A stretch of DNA of 64,000 nucleotides from Acidimicrobiia bacterium (GCA_022828135.1 JAJEJB010000032.1:124001-188000), one strand, 5' to 3'. Counted from the stretch's first letter, positions 43,560 through 52,643 are shown. The notes: generated from the sequence alone by a model not told the origin. Numbers and translations are program-made.

Positions 43560-45449
43560 ATGTTGAAGAAGCTCACGTTCATGCAGCGGCTCTTGGCTGC
43601 GCTGTTCGTCTTTACCCTCGTTGCCGCCGCATGCGGCGACGACGAACCGGCGGCTCCGGATACCAGCGCGGCGGACGCCGCCGCGCTGGCCGAGGCAGAG
43701 TCTGCTGCCGCCGCGGCTGAGGCTGAGGCCGACGCGGCGCAGGCAGACGCCGACGCTGCTGCTGCTGACGCCGCTGCTGCTGCTGACGCCGCGGCTGAGG
43801 CTGAGGCTGCCCTGGCTGCTGCTGAGGCCGAAGGGGCTGCCAGTGCTGACGAACTCGCGGCGCTTCAAGCCGAATTGGCGGCGGCCCAGGAGGCGGAAGC
43901 TGCTGCGGCTGCCGCGGCTTCTGAGGCCGAGTCCGCCGCTTCTGCGGCTGAGGCTGCGGCTGCTGAGGCTTCCGCTGCCGCTGACGCGGCCATGATGGCC
44001 GCCGAGGCTCCCGAGTCCATCGTCATTGCTGCTCCTGGCCAGCCGAACAAGCTGGACCCCCACTTCCAGGACGGCGCAATGCGCCGCACCATGGAGAACG
44101 TCTACGAGCGCCTCATCGAGCGTGACCTCGTGGCCCCCTCGATCTTCGTGCCGAGGCTGGCTGCGTCGCTGCCGAGGCGTGTCGATGACACCACCTGGGA
44201 GCTCAAGTTGCGTCGCGGCATCAGCTTCCATAGTGGCGAGCCGTTCAACGCGGCGGCGGTCAAGCACTCCTTCGAGCGGGTCATCTACGACGATGAGCTG
44301 AGTTCCGACCTCAGAGAGCAAGTTGAGGGGATCACCGGCGTGGACATCGTGGACGACTACACCGTCCGCATCAACACCGCGAATCCCGACCCGGTTCTGC
44401 CGGCCCGGCTCTACATGGTGCAGATGGTGCCGGCCAGCGCAACCGTCGCTGGACTTGCCAACAACGCTGACGGAACCGGCCCCTACAAGTTCGTGGAGTG
44501 GTCTGCGGGCGACTACCTGACTCTCACCCGCAACACCGACTACTGGGGCCCGGAGCCCGAGATCGACGAAGTGACGTTCGTGTTCCTGCCCGACGAGCAG
44601 GCGCGGGTCTCCGCTGTGCAGGCCGGCGACGTTGATCTCGCGCTGGGCCTGTCGTCCGACTCTGCGGGCGACGTGCCCAAGCTGTTCGTGCGCGACGAGG
44701 GCATCGAATACCCGTACCTCCGGATGAAGAACTACGAGGGCCCGCTGGCTGACTATCCCGAACTGCGAGTGGCCATCGCCCACGCCATGAACGTTGACGA
44801 CTACGTCGAGTTCATCTACGAGAGACAAGCCAGCCGACCCAACTGCCACATCTTCGGCTCCGGCGTGTTCGGCCACAATCCCGATATCACCGACCGGCCC
44901 TACGACCCGGATCTGGCCCGCCAGATCATCGCGGACTCGGGTTACCAGGATGAGTCGATCACCTTCTGGGCCAACGGCACTCGCTGGACCAAGTTCGACG
45001 AACTCTCCGAGGCCATCTATGCCGACTTGACTGCTGTGGGCTTGAACATCGATTTCGAGTTGCAGTCGTGGGAGGTCTGGCTCGACATCGAATTCCTCAC
45101 GTATCCGGACCCGGCCGAGGGCCAGCCCGGGCCCACGCGCGGCGACATCTTCCTGTCGTCGTCCTCCAACGAGTTGCAGGACGGGGCCCGCCTCGGTTCC
45201 TACATCGGGAACACCATCGTCTCGTCCTATCTCGACGATGAGCTCGAGGGCATGCTCGCAGCCGCCGCTCAGGAGCTCGATCCGGTAGCACGCGAGGAGA
45301 TGTACCACGAGATCATGGCGTACAACTGCGAGAACATCGGCATCTTGCCGGTGCTGACCTATCTCAGCGTCAACGGCGGCGTGGAGAACCTGTCGTGGAT
45401 CCCGCGCTACGACGACACCGCCCGCGTCGAGGACATGACGCTGAACTGA
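43560..45449 (+). CDS. ABC peptide/solute-binding lipoprotein (SBP_bac_5) with long Ala-rich coiled-coil tether
   Basis: The 629-residue protein has a signal peptide with lipobox VAAAC (Cys25). Residues about 33-145 are almost pure Ala/Glu/Asp with heptad periodicity, predicting a long helical stalk before the binding domain. The domain, from about residue 150, shows KLDPHFQDGAMRRTMENVYE, RRGISFHSGEPFNAAAVKHS and DGTGPYKFVEWSAGDYLTL, the family-5 oligopeptide/nickel-binding fold. No permease or ATPase is adjacent; the nearest are dppF/dppD at the right end. A strong hairpin follows the gene. The tether is longer than in ordinary family-5 proteins. Confidence 0.9.
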   Translation: MLKKLTFMQRLLAALFVFTLVAAACGDDEPAAPDTSAADAAALAEAESAAAAAEAEADAAQADADAAAADAAAAADAAAEAEAALAAAEAEGAASADELAALQAELAAAQEAEAAAAAAASEAESAASAAEAAAAEASAAADAAMMAAEAPESIVIAAPGQPNKLDPHFQDGAMRRTMENVYERLIERDLVAPSIFVPRLAASLPRRVDDTTWELKLRRGISFHSGEPFNAAAVKHSFERVIYDDELSSDLREQVEGITGVDIVDDYTVRINTANPDPVLPARLYMVQMVPASATVAGLANNADGTGPYKFVEWSAGDYLTLTRNTDYWGPEPEIDEVTFVFLPDEQARVSAVQAGDVDLALGLSSDSAGDVPKLFVRDEGIEYPYLRMKNYEGPLADYPELRVAIAHAMNVDDYVEFIYERQASRPNCHIFGSGVFGHNPDITDRPYDPDLARQIIADSGYQDESITFWANGTRWTKFDELSEAIYADLTAVGLNIDFELQSWEVWLDIEFLTYPDPAEGQPGPTRGDIFLSSSSNELQDGARLGSYIGNTIVSSYLDDELEGMLAAAAQELDPVAREEMYHEIMAYNCENIGILPVLTYLSVNGGVENLSWIPRYDDTARVEDMTLN

Positions 45450-45479
45450 TCGTAGAGGTCTAACGGTCCCCTCCACCTG

Positions 45480-45520
45480 CGAGGGAGCACGACCTGATGA
45501 GGACCGGTCGTGCTCCCTCG
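45480..45520 (+). terminator. Strong stem-loop after the binding-protein gene
   Basis: CGAGGGAGCACGACC (45480-45494) pairs perfectly with GGTCGTGCTCCCTCG (45506-45520), a 15-bp stem with an 11-nt loop, 30 nt after the stop codon. No T-run follows, as is common in high-GC actinobacteria. Confidence 0.8.
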
Positions 45521-45575
45521 TGGGCTTCCCAGAAGCGGTTGGCGCCATGAGCGCTGACTGAGGGGTGGCCGGCCC

Positions 45576-46271
45576 ATGTACCCCTGGCACGATGCCATAC
45601 CCCCCGACGACATAGCCCGTTACCTCGCAGCCGGGTACGGGGACACCTTCAGTGGCGACGAGTTCCGGGCCATCAGCTCGGGCACGTCACCGGCACTGCT
45701 CGTGGTCGACATGACGTGGGCGTTCGTGGATAGCCGCTGGCCCACCGGCAACTCTGATACCGGCTGGCCCGCGGTCGACGCCAACGTCCGGCTGCTGGAC
45801 GAGGTTCGCCGGTTCGGCTACCCCGTGTACTTCACCAAGATGTACGAGGATCCCAGCCACGCGGCCGCTCCAGGCCAGAAGGGCCGCTGGAAGACGGTGG
45901 GGCGCCGTCCGCCCGACCCGGATCTGCCTCCGGGCGATGTGATTGTGGACGAGCTGGCCCCGAAGCCGGGCGAGATGGTGGTGTGCAAGCACCACAAGCC
46001 GAGCGGGTTCTTCGGCACCGAGTTGGCCGCCCTGCTGGTCTACGACAGGGTCGACACGGTTGTGGTCACCGGCATGACCACCAGCGGCTGCGTGCGGGCC
46101 ACCGCGGTGGACGCCTTCCAGTACAACTTCGACGTGGTCATCCCCTTCGAGTGCGTGGCCGATCGCAGCCAGATCTCCCACAAGGTCAACCTGCTCGACC
46201 TGCACATGAAGTACGCCGACGTGGCCCCCCTGGACCACGTCATCGACTGGCTCAACAACCTCCCGAGATAG
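45576..46271 (+). CDS. Isochorismatase-fold cysteine hydrolase
   Basis: The 231-residue protein has the family triad: Asp in LLVVDMTWAFVD, Lys in VVCKHHKPSGFFGTELAALL and nucleophilic Cys in VVTGMTTSGCVRATAVDAF. N-carbamoylsarcosine amidases, maleamate amidohydrolases, nicotinamidase and RutB belong to this fold. A good candidate for hydrolysing an amide intermediate in a nitrogen-heterocycle pathway, given amidohydrolase, RidA and monooxygenase genes nearby, but the substrate is inferred only. Confidence 0.9.
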   Translation: MYPWHDAIPPDDIARYLAAGYGDTFSGDEFRAISSGTSPALLVVDMTWAFVDSRWPTGNSDTGWPAVDANVRLLDEVRRFGYPVYFTKMYEDPSHAAAPGQKGRWKTVGRRPPDPDLPPGDVIVDELAPKPGEMVVCKHHKPSGFFGTELAALLVYDRVDTVVVTGMTTSGCVRATAVDAFQYNFDVVIPFECVADRSQISHKVNLLDLHMKYADVAPLDHVIDWLNNLPR

Positions 46272-46310
46272 CGTATTCTGCTTTGCAATGCATTGTGCTA
46301 TGCTTGACGC

Positions 46311-46568
46311 ATGGCGCAGCTAGTTACGAGGGTGGACGATGACCTCGTCGCCCAACTGGATGAGATTGTCGACAATGGTGAGGCGGAGTCGCGCTCGGAT
46401 GCGGTGAGGCTCGCTCTGGAGGCGATGATCGAGCAGCGCCGACGCCGGCTCATCGGGGAGGCCATCGCGGATGCCTATCGCCGCGTTCCCGAGACGCCCG
46501 AAGAGCTGCGATGGGCCGACGAGAGCACCAGGTCCATGATCGCCGAGGAGCCCTGGGAGCAATGGTGA
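46311..46568 (+). CDS. Ribbon-helix-helix antitoxin of a MazF-type pair
   Basis: The 85-residue protein begins MAQLVTRVDDDLVAQLDEIV and continues NGEAESRSDAVRLALEAMIE, a standard ribbon-helix-helix domain, with an acidic Trp-containing tail (EELRWADESTRSM). The stop overlaps the toxin start by 7 nt. The AT-rich stretch just upstream (TATTCTGCTTTGCAATGCATTGTGCTATGCT) includes GCAATGCATTG, a palindromic probable operator. Confidence 0.88.
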   Translation: MAQLVTRVDDDLVAQLDEIVDNGEAESRSDAVRLALEAMIEQRRRRLIGEAIADAYRRVPETPEELRWADESTRSMIAEEPWEQW

Positions 46569-46873
46569 CGTTGGCCCAGGGCGACATCTGGTGGGCGGAG
46601 AGCGAGGCGGGGCGCCGCCCGGTGCTGGTGGTCACCCGCAACGAGGCGATTCCCGTACTGAACAGGATCGTGGTGGCTCCGATCACCCGGACAGTTCGGG
46701 GGATAGCCAGCGAGGTGTCATTGGACGTCGATGACGGTCTGGCCCATCGGTGCGCCGCCTCGTTCGACAACCTGCGAGTAGTTCTCAAGGCGCATCTGAC
46801 GGAGCGCGTGGGGTCGATATCCCGTCGCCGCTCAGAGATCTGCGCTGCGCTGGCCGCGATGGCCGACTGCTGA
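46562..46873 (+). CDS. MazF/PemK-type mRNA interferase toxin
   Basis: From ATG 46562 the 103-residue product reads MVTLAQGDIWWAESEAGRRP, then VLVVTRNEAIPVLNRIVVAP and ITRTVRGIASEV, matching MazF. The GDIW-x(7-9)-GRRPVLVV opening and the conserved Arg and Thr of ITRTVRG are the usual nuclease core. It cleaves single-stranded RNA when free of its antitoxin. Confidence 0.92.
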   Translation: MVTLAQGDIWWAESEAGRRPVLVVTRNEAIPVLNRIVVAPITRTVRGIASEVSLDVDDGLAHRCAASFDNLRVVLKAHLTERVGSISRRRSEICAALAAMADC

Positions 46874-46875
46874 CA

Positions 46876-48414
46876 TCACAGCGGGGTCACAGTCGAGGTG
46901 CCGTCGCGGCGGGGGTCGCTGGCTGCGGTGAGGGTGTCTCCGGCTCGCAGGACAGCTTGAGCGCCACCGAAGCCTCCGATCACGTCGGCGGTGTCCACCA
47001 GCTCGTAGCCGGCGCGGCCGATGGCGGCTCGCCATTGCGGCTCGAGGCTCGCTTCGGTCGTCACTTGCCCGTCGCCGATCAGGCGGAACCGGCCGGCCTC
47101 CACGGCTGAGGCAAGGTCCGCGCCGCCGAGCACCCGGTGCAGTATCTGGAGCTGACCCTGGGGCTGCATGATCCCGCCCACTACTCCCATGCCGAGCATG
47201 GGCCGGCCCTTCTCCAGCACCAGCGTGGGAACGATCGTGTGGTAGGGGCGCTTGTCGGGCGCCACTGCGTTCGGGTGGCTCAGGTCGGTGGAGAAGCCCC
47301 GGCCCCGGCTCTGCAGCACGAACCCGCCCTCGGGCACGGTCACCCCCGAGCCGAACCGGTCGCACACGCTGGAGGTCAGCACCACCGCCTGCTCCGCGGT
47401 GAAGACCACGGTGAACACCGTCCCCGGCCCCAGGGGCATCGGTCCGCGCCGTGGCGCGACAGCCGTCCGGGCTCGCATCTCGTCGTGGTCGGGGACGTCG
47501 GCGGCGTCGGGGTCGGCCAGGCAGTCGAGGGCCACCGCGAAGGCTCGGTCGAGGGCCTCGACCATGGCCGCGGCCGCCTCGGCCCCTGGGTCGCCGTCGG
47601 TGGCGCCCAGCAGGCCCCGGTCGTGGACCGACTGGGCGGCCAGGGCGGTCACCGCCCCCTGGCACGGTGGGGGCACCGTGATCAGATCGTGGCCGCCCAG
47701 TCTCGCCCGCAGCGGCTCGACCCATTGGCTGCGATGGTCGGCGAGGTCGTCGACGTGCAGGCTGCCGCCCGCGGCCGTGGCTGCGTCGGCGATGGCTTGG
47801 GCCAGCGGGCCGCGGTAGAGCGCCTCGGGGCCGTCGGCGGCGATCTGCGCCAGCACTGCGGCCAGAGTCGGGTTGCGCCACCGCTCGCCCGGTGCCGGGG
47901 CGGTGCCGTCACCGAAGTAGAGGGCCTCGCCCGCAGCATCGAGCCGGCTTCGGGCGCCCTCCCAGAGCCGGCTTCCGGTCGCGCCGACCGCGGCGCCTTC
48001 AGCGGCGGCCGCGATGGCAGGCTCGAACAGCGCCGGCCACGGCAGGCGTCCGAACCGGCGGTGCAGGTCCCCCCACGCGGCCACCGCCCCCGGCACCGTC
48101 ACCGCGCAGCCTCCGACCGAGGGCACGAAGCCGTGGCCGTTGTCGGGCACCGACTCCGGGTCCGTGCGCCGCCCGGAGCGCCCGCTGCCGTTGAGCACCG
48201 CGACGCCCTCGCCCGTGGCGACCACCGCCGTCAAGTCGCCGCCGACCCCGGTGCCGGTGGGCTCCACCACCCCCATGACCGCATCGGCCCCGATGGCTGC
48301 GTCGACCGCCGACCCCCCGGCCCGAAGCAGTGCCACCCCCGCTCCGGTGGCCCGCTCATGGCCGGTCGCCACCGCCGCTCCGGCGGCGGTCGGGGAATGG
48401 CCTTGCGAAATCAC
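46876..48414 (-). CDS. Gamma-glutamyltranspeptidase family protein
   Basis: This 512-residue GGT-family protein has ATGHERATGAGVALLRAGGS and AVDAAIGADAVMGVVEPTGT at the N-terminus, the GTGVGGDL segment, and a small-subunit start GTVFTVVFTAEQAVVLTSSV followed by FGSGVTVPEGGFVLQ. The processing/catalytic Thr would be in the TVFT segment, but the usual TTHxSVxD pattern is not preserved, so activity is uncertain. Convergent with mazF. GTG start at 48414. Confidence 0.85.
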   Translation of the reverse strand: MISQGHSPTAAGAAVATGHERATGAGVALLRAGGSAVDAAIGADAVMGVVEPTGTGVGGDLTAVVATGEGVAVLNGSGRSGRRTDPESVPDNGHGFVPSVGGCAVTVPGAVAAWGDLHRRFGRLPWPALFEPAIAAAAEGAAVGATGSRLWEGARSRLDAAGEALYFGDGTAPAPGERWRNPTLAAVLAQIAADGPEALYRGPLAQAIADAATAAGGSLHVDDLADHRSQWVEPLRARLGGHDLITVPPPCQGAVTALAAQSVHDRGLLGATDGDPGAEAAAAMVEALDRAFAVALDCLADPDAADVPDHDEMRARTAVAPRRGPMPLGPGTVFTVVFTAEQAVVLTSSVCDRFGSGVTVPEGGFVLQSRGRGFSTDLSHPNAVAPDKRPYHTIVPTLVLEKGRPMLGMGVVGGIMQPQGQLQILHRVLGGADLASAVEAGRFRLIGDGQVTTEASLEPQWRAAIGRAGYELVDTADVIGGFGGAQAVLRAGDTLTAASDPRRDGTSTVTPL

Positions 48415-48474
48415 AGGGTGGGAGTCACGGGCTCTGCCCTACAGGCACCGTGGCGAGAACGCGGCAGGCGGGCA

Positions 48475-48885
48475 CTACGCCCGCGCGTAAGGGATGGGCA
48501 CGAGAGTTTCTTTGAACGGATCGACCGACAGGCGGAGTCCCTCGAGCGTGTACGCCCCCAACACGGGATCGACATCATCCTCACCGAAGGCCACCAGGGT
48601 TGTGACGCTGCGGCCGTAGACCATGGCCCGGGCCTCGCCGATGTCCCAGAGGACGCGCCTCCCGTCAGCCAATTCAAGCCCGACTTTCTCGGTCGGTACG
48701 GTCTCCAGGCTCTTCAGCAGGCTGGTGGGCACGATCGTGTAGAAGCTGCCAGTGTCCACCAACGCGTCGAGTTGTAGCGACTGCTTGCCGTCAATGCTCT
48801 CGAGTCGGATCGGCCAGTTGAATGTGCCCATGCGGCTCCTCCCCTTCTTGCGCATGTTCACAAGCTCCCTGATATATGCTGTCAT
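48475..48885 (-). CDS. Retropepsin-like aspartic protease-fold protein, copy A
   Basis: The 136-residue product contains one aspartic-protease motif, LQLDALVDTGSFYTIVPTSL, and a second hydrophobic turn VLWDIGEARAMVYGR. The single DTG motif and about 100-residue fold are those of retroviral-type (homodimeric) aspartic peptidases found in bacteria. ATG at 48885; the true start could be a later Met (MGTFNWPI). A close paralogue lies immediately upstream (48958-49368) on the same strand. Confidence 0.8.
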   Translation of the reverse strand: MTAYIRELVNMRKKGRSRMGTFNWPIRLESIDGKQSLQLDALVDTGSFYTIVPTSLLKSLETVPTEKVGLELADGRRVLWDIGEARAMVYGRSVTTLVAFGEDDVDPVLGAYTLEGLRLSVDPFKETLVPIPYARA

Positions 48886-48957
48886 TATCTTTCAATGTAA
48901 CTGAGGCATAGCGGATTGACAACATCGGTCCCCTGGGCTCTGCTCTCGGCGGGTCGT

Positions 48958-49368
48958 CTACCTCAGGAAGTAGGGCGAAGGCACCACTTCGTGCTTCCAG
49001 GGATCCACGGTCAACAAGAGCGCCTGGAGCGTGTGGGCCCCGAGCAGGGGCCGGGCGTCCTCGTCGCCGAATACCACCCAGGTCGTGGCACTGCGCCCGC
49101 ATACCGTGGCCCGGGCCTCGCCCATGTCGTAGATGGCGGTCCGCCCGTCGGCCAGCTCCATCTCGACCTTCGTCTTGGGCGCGACACCCAGACGGCCGAG
49201 CAGGCTGGCCGGCGCGGATGTGAAGCTGCTGCCGGTGTCGACCAGGGCGTCCAACTGCAAGGACCTCTCACCATCCATGCTGTCGAACTGGATCGGCCAG
49301 TCGAATGTGCCCACCGGTCCCTCCCAGTCCTTGAAGGGCAGCCACATGCGCCCTCTAGGCCTTGTCAT
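48958..49368 (-). CDS. Retropepsin-like aspartic protease-fold protein, copy B
   Basis: The 136-residue paralogue of the adjacent gene keeps LQLDALVDTGSSFTSAPASL, the GTFDWPIQFDSMDGERS start and AIYDMGEARATVCGRSATTW. Similarity of the two copies across their whole lengths shows a tandem duplication. As with copy A there is no signal peptide, so a cytosolic role is likely. Confidence 0.8.
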   Translation of the reverse strand: MTRPRGRMWLPFKDWEGPVGTFDWPIQFDSMDGERSLQLDALVDTGSSFTSAPASLLGRLGVAPKTKVEMELADGRTAIYDMGEARATVCGRSATTWVVFGDEDARPLLGAHTLQALLLTVDPWKHEVVPSPYFLR

Positions 49369-49496
49369 TGCATTTCATGATATTGGATGTTCGATTGGGA
49401 TCCAACCTTGCCAATCAACGCAATGGAGATTCACCGCGCAGCCGCATCCGCAGGGACATCTGAGCGCTCCCTTTCCAATGGGAGGACTTCGGGAGC

Positions 49497-49510
49497 GACT
49501 GTATACAGTC
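49497..49510. promoter_or_regulatory. Perfect 14-bp GTATAC palindrome before the VOC-monooxygenase operon
   Basis: GACTGTATACAGTC ends 7 nt before the GTG start at 49518, so a bound repressor would cover the translation start or promoter. It fits a GntR/FadR-type operator. Confidence 0.6.
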
Positions 49511-49517
49511 AGTCGCT

Positions 49518-49964
49518 GTGGTTGCCCGGCTCCGACATCTGGCCATCTCGGTGCCCGACGTGGCCGCGGCCCAGGCCTTCTTCGAACAGGCCTTCGGCAT
49601 GACCAAGGCCGGAGACGCCGGACGCGGCGTCTACATGACCGACGGGGTGATGAACGTCGCCCTGCTGCACTTCGGTGACGACCCTGTGGTCGGGGTCAGC
49701 GAGGCGGATGACGGCTCGGAGCCGTTCTACGGGCTCTACCACTTCGGGATGTGGGTCGACGACCTCGACGAGGCCTCGCAACAGGTGGAGCGGGCCGGGG
49801 CTGAGCACCTGCGAGGCCGGCGGCCCGACGAGCCCAACCGCTACTACGAGGTCAAGTACCGGTCGCCCGACGGTCTGGTGTTCGATCTGACCACCTCGGG
49901 CTGGATCGGGGCGCTGAGAGACCCAGCAGAGCCCGAATCGGCAGATTCCGGTGACCCGAGCTGA
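49518..49964 (+). CDS. VOC (glyoxalase/extradiol dioxygenase-fold) protein
   Basis: The 148-residue protein shows HLAISVPDVAAAQAFFEQAF, FGMWVDDLDEASQQVERAGA and FDLTTSGW, the paired beta-alpha-beta-beta-beta pattern with His and Glu-type metal ligands of VOC proteins. First gene of a translationally coupled operon. Possibly a ring-cleavage dioxygenase or isomerase, but unassigned. Confidence 0.87.
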   Translation: MVARLRHLAISVPDVAAAQAFFEQAFGMTKAGDAGRGVYMTDGVMNVALLHFGDDPVVGVSEADDGSEPFYGLYHFGMWVDDLDEASQQVERAGAEHLRGRRPDEPNRYYEVKYRSPDGLVFDLTTSGWIGALRDPAEPESADSGDPS

Positions 49965-51159
49965 AGACCGGGTTCTGATCGCCGGCGCCGGGCCGGTGGG
50001 GCTGGTGCTGGCCCTGTCGCTGGCCCGCCGGGGTCACCGGGTGACCGTGGTCGAGAAGCTGGTCGATCTTCTCGATCAGGTTCGCCGGGCCGGCACGATC
50101 CACGCGGCCACGCTGGAGATGCTCGACGACATCGGCCTGTACGAGCGCCTCGAACGTCGCGGGCTGGTGGCTCCCCTCGTGCACTACTGGGACCGCGGCG
50201 ACCCGGAACCCATAGCGGTGTTCGACCACGGCGTGCTGGCCGGCGACACCCGCTTCCCCCACGCACTGCAGTGCGACCGCCTGAAGCTGGTCGAAGAGGC
50301 CCTGAAGATGGCTTCGGACACCGATCTGATCGAGGTCCGGGTCGGCACCGAACTGGTCGGCTTCGAACAGGGCGGCGGTTCGGTCACCGCGGTGGTCGAG
50401 ACCGCCGACGGCGAGCGGGAGGCACTGCGGGGCACTCACCTTGTCGGGTGCGAGGGGGCCCACAGCGTGGTGCGCAAGCAGCTCGGCATCGACTTCGAGG
50501 GCTTCGCCTTCCCCGACCGCACCATGACGCTCAGCGTGGTGTTCGACTTCGACTCGTTGCAGCCCTACGGCCTGCGCAACTACATCCTCGACCCGGTCGA
50601 GTGGGCCAACCTGTTCAGGTGGACCGACTTCTGGCGGGTGGTGCTGCCCGCCGATGTCGATGCCGACCCCGACTCCCTTCTCGACGACGATGTCATCGAG
50701 GCCGGGCTGCAGCGGTTCCATCCGATCGGCGCGCCCTACGAGGTGGTGTCCAAGTCGCTCTACACCGTGCACCAGCGGGTGGCGGCCACGTTCCGTGCGG
50801 GGCGGGTGCTGCTGGCCGGCGACGCGGCCCACGTCAACAGCCCCATCGGCGCCATGGGCATGAACAGCGGCATCCACGACGCTGTCAACCTGGCCGCCAA
50901 GCTGTCGGCGGTGCTGAGGGGCGACGCCGGCGACGAGGTGCTCGACCGGTACGTCCGCCAGCGCCGGCATGTGGCCGTGGCCCATGTCCAGGCCATCACC
51001 ATCCGCAACAAGAAGCTGATGGCCGAGGCCGACCCCCAGACTCGGCGGCGCAACCGCGACGAGCTGCGGCGGGCCGCCGACGATCCCTCCCTGGCCCGGG
51101 AGTTCCTGCTGCGGGCGTCGCTCATCTCCAGCGTCCGCGAAGCTGCGGAGATCGCCTGA
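49951..51159 (+). CDS. FAD-dependent aromatic-ring monooxygenase (PHBH/UbiH-type)
   Basis: The 402-residue protein has the dinucleotide motif VLIAGAGPVGLVLALSLARR, the DG/GD motifs GCEGAHSVVRKQLGI and VLLAGDAAHVNSPIGAMGMN. These are typical group A flavin hydroxylases that hydroxylate phenols or heterocycles using NAD(P)H. It overlaps the VOC gene by 14 nt and its stop overlaps the RidA start (TGATG). Confidence 0.93.
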   Translation: MTRAEDRVLIAGAGPVGLVLALSLARRGHRVTVVEKLVDLLDQVRRAGTIHAATLEMLDDIGLYERLERRGLVAPLVHYWDRGDPEPIAVFDHGVLAGDTRFPHALQCDRLKLVEEALKMASDTDLIEVRVGTELVGFEQGGGSVTAVVETADGEREALRGTHLVGCEGAHSVVRKQLGIDFEGFAFPDRTMTLSVVFDFDSLQPYGLRNYILDPVEWANLFRWTDFWRVVLPADVDADPDSLLDDDVIEAGLQRFHPIGAPYEVVSKSLYTVHQRVAATFRAGRVLLAGDAAHVNSPIGAMGMNSGIHDAVNLAAKLSAVLRGDAGDEVLDRYVRQRRHVAVAHVQAITIRNKKLMAEADPQTRRRNRDELRRAADDPSLAREFLLRASLISSVREAAEIA

Positions 51160-51641
51160 TGCCGGCCGGCTCGATCGAGGCCAGGCTGGCTGCGATGGGT
51201 CTGAGCCTGCCCGAGCCCCGCCGGTTCCCCAGCCAGAACCGTCAGGGGTGCGTGCGGGTCGGCAGCGTCCTGTTCGTGTCGGGCCACGGGCCCCATCATC
51301 CCGGTATGGACATCGTGCGCCGGGGCAAGCTCGGAGCCGAGCTGGACGTCGAGCAGGGCTACGAGGTGGCCAAGGCCTGCGGGCTGTCCATCCTGGCCAC
51401 CCTGCGGGCCGAGCTCGGCGACCTCGACCGCGTCACCCGGGTGGTGCGGTTGCTGGGCATGGTGAATTGCACAGCGGAGTTCGAGCTGATGCCCAAGGTG
51501 GTCGACGGGGCCTCGGATCTGTTCTTCGAGCTGTTCGGCCCCGAGCGGGGCCGGCACGCGAGGGCCGCGGTGGGCATGGCCGGCCTGCCCCGCCAGCAGC
51601 CGGTCGAGATCAGCGGGGAGTTCGAGGTGTCAGAGCCATGA
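51159..51641 (+). CDS. RidA family protein
   Basis: From ATG 51159 the 160-residue product contains FPSQNRQGCVRVGSVLFVSG, followed by HAR-type conserved C-terminal segment GRHARAAVGMAGLPRQQPVE, the RidA (YjgF) signature in a slightly larger variant. RidA proteins hydrolyse reactive enamine/imine intermediates; in the Rut pathway RutC acts on an aminoacrylate. Its presence suggests an amine-containing intermediate. Confidence 0.85.
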   Translation: MPAGSIEARLAAMGLSLPEPRRFPSQNRQGCVRVGSVLFVSGHGPHHPGMDIVRRGKLGAELDVEQGYEVAKACGLSILATLRAELGDLDRVTRVVRLLGMVNCTAEFELMPKVVDGASDLFFELFGPERGRHARAAVGMAGLPRQQPVEISGEFEVSEP

Positions 51642-52585
51642 CCACACTGGTGACCGGGATCGGGCTGGTGGGCACGTCCTTCGCCCGCTGCGCCCTGCAG
51701 AGGGGCGAGCCGGTCGTCCTCCTCGACCTGCAGTCCCGAGACGAGTACCTGCGAGAGCGTCTCGGGCCGATCGCGGCCGACATCGGTACCGTGAAGGCCG
51801 ACATCCGCGACCTGTCGGCGCTGGTCACGGCCATGCGGGAGCACAAGGTGGAGACGGTCGTGCACACCGCTGGGCTGATCGGCGACAGCGTGTCGCGGCC
51901 TCTCTACACCGGGCTCGAGGTCAACGTCACCGGCACGATCAACGTCCTGGAGGCGGTGCGTCTCGCCCGGGTGCGCCGGCTGGTGCACATCAGCAGCTTC
52001 GCGGTGTACGACCGCCGCCGGGCCCGGGGCGCGCCCATCACCGAGGACGCGCCCCGGGGCCCGGGACGGGCCTACGGCAACTCGAAGGTCATCAAGGAGC
52101 TGGTCGCCGAGAGCTACCAGAAGGAGTTCGGCTTCGAGCTGGCCATCCTGCGGCCGGCCAACGCCTACGGCTACGGGCACTTCGAGGGGGGATCGTTCGG
52201 GTCCAAGATCCAGGCCCTGCTCCAGGCCGGCATCGACGGCCAGACCGCCTTCGTCAAGCAGGAGCACACCATGGACTTCGAGTACGTGTACGACCTCGAC
52301 GTGGGCCGGGCCGTCGACCTGGCCGCCACCGTGGACCTGCCCGACAAGCCCGTCTTCAACGTCGGCACCGGCACCATCACCTCCTTCGACGATCTGGTGG
52401 CCGCGGCCCGGCGGGTCTTCAACGACCTGAAGGTGCAAGTCATCCCCGGCCAGCCGCCGGCGGTGTCGGCCGGCGACCCCCTGGACCTGTCCCACTCCGA
52501 GACCGCGCTGGGCTGGAAGCCCACCTTCGACATAGAGGCCGGATTGAGCCACTACGCGTTCGAACTCCGGAGACTGGCCGGATGA
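51638..52585 (+). CDS. NAD-dependent epimerase/dehydratase (extended SDR), paralogue of the 35-kb enzyme
   Basis: This 315-residue SDR starts MTTLVTGIGLVGTSFARCAL and has VNVTGTINVLEAVRLARVRR, the YGNSK active site (Tyr-x-x-x-Lys) and RPANAYGYGHFEGG. It matches the protein at 35039-36013 in architecture and is likewise followed by an amidohydrolase, so the two loci probably carry related chemistry. ATGA overlap with RidA. Confidence 0.9.
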   Translation: MTTLVTGIGLVGTSFARCALQRGEPVVLLDLQSRDEYLRERLGPIAADIGTVKADIRDLSALVTAMREHKVETVVHTAGLIGDSVSRPLYTGLEVNVTGTINVLEAVRLARVRRLVHISSFAVYDRRRARGAPITEDAPRGPGRAYGNSKVIKELVAESYQKEFGFELAILRPANAYGYGHFEGGSFGSKIQALLQAGIDGQTAFVKQEHTMDFEYVYDLDVGRAVDLAATVDLPDKPVFNVGTGTITSFDDLVAAARRVFNDLKVQVIPGQPPAVSAGDPLDLSHSETALGWKPTFDIEAGLSHYAFELRRLAG

Positions 52586-52596
52586 CCCTTCCGGCG

Positions 52597-52643
52597 GAAC
52601 TGGCAGCAAAATGCTCGCTATGCGTGCACAACGCTGCCAGTTC
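52597..52643. repeat. Long-loop inverted repeat, copy 1
   Basis: Arms GAACTGGCAGC (52597-52607) and GCTGCCAGTTC (52633-52643) enclose a 25-nt loop. The same sequence recurs at 52669-52713 with a single change. Confidence 0.9.
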
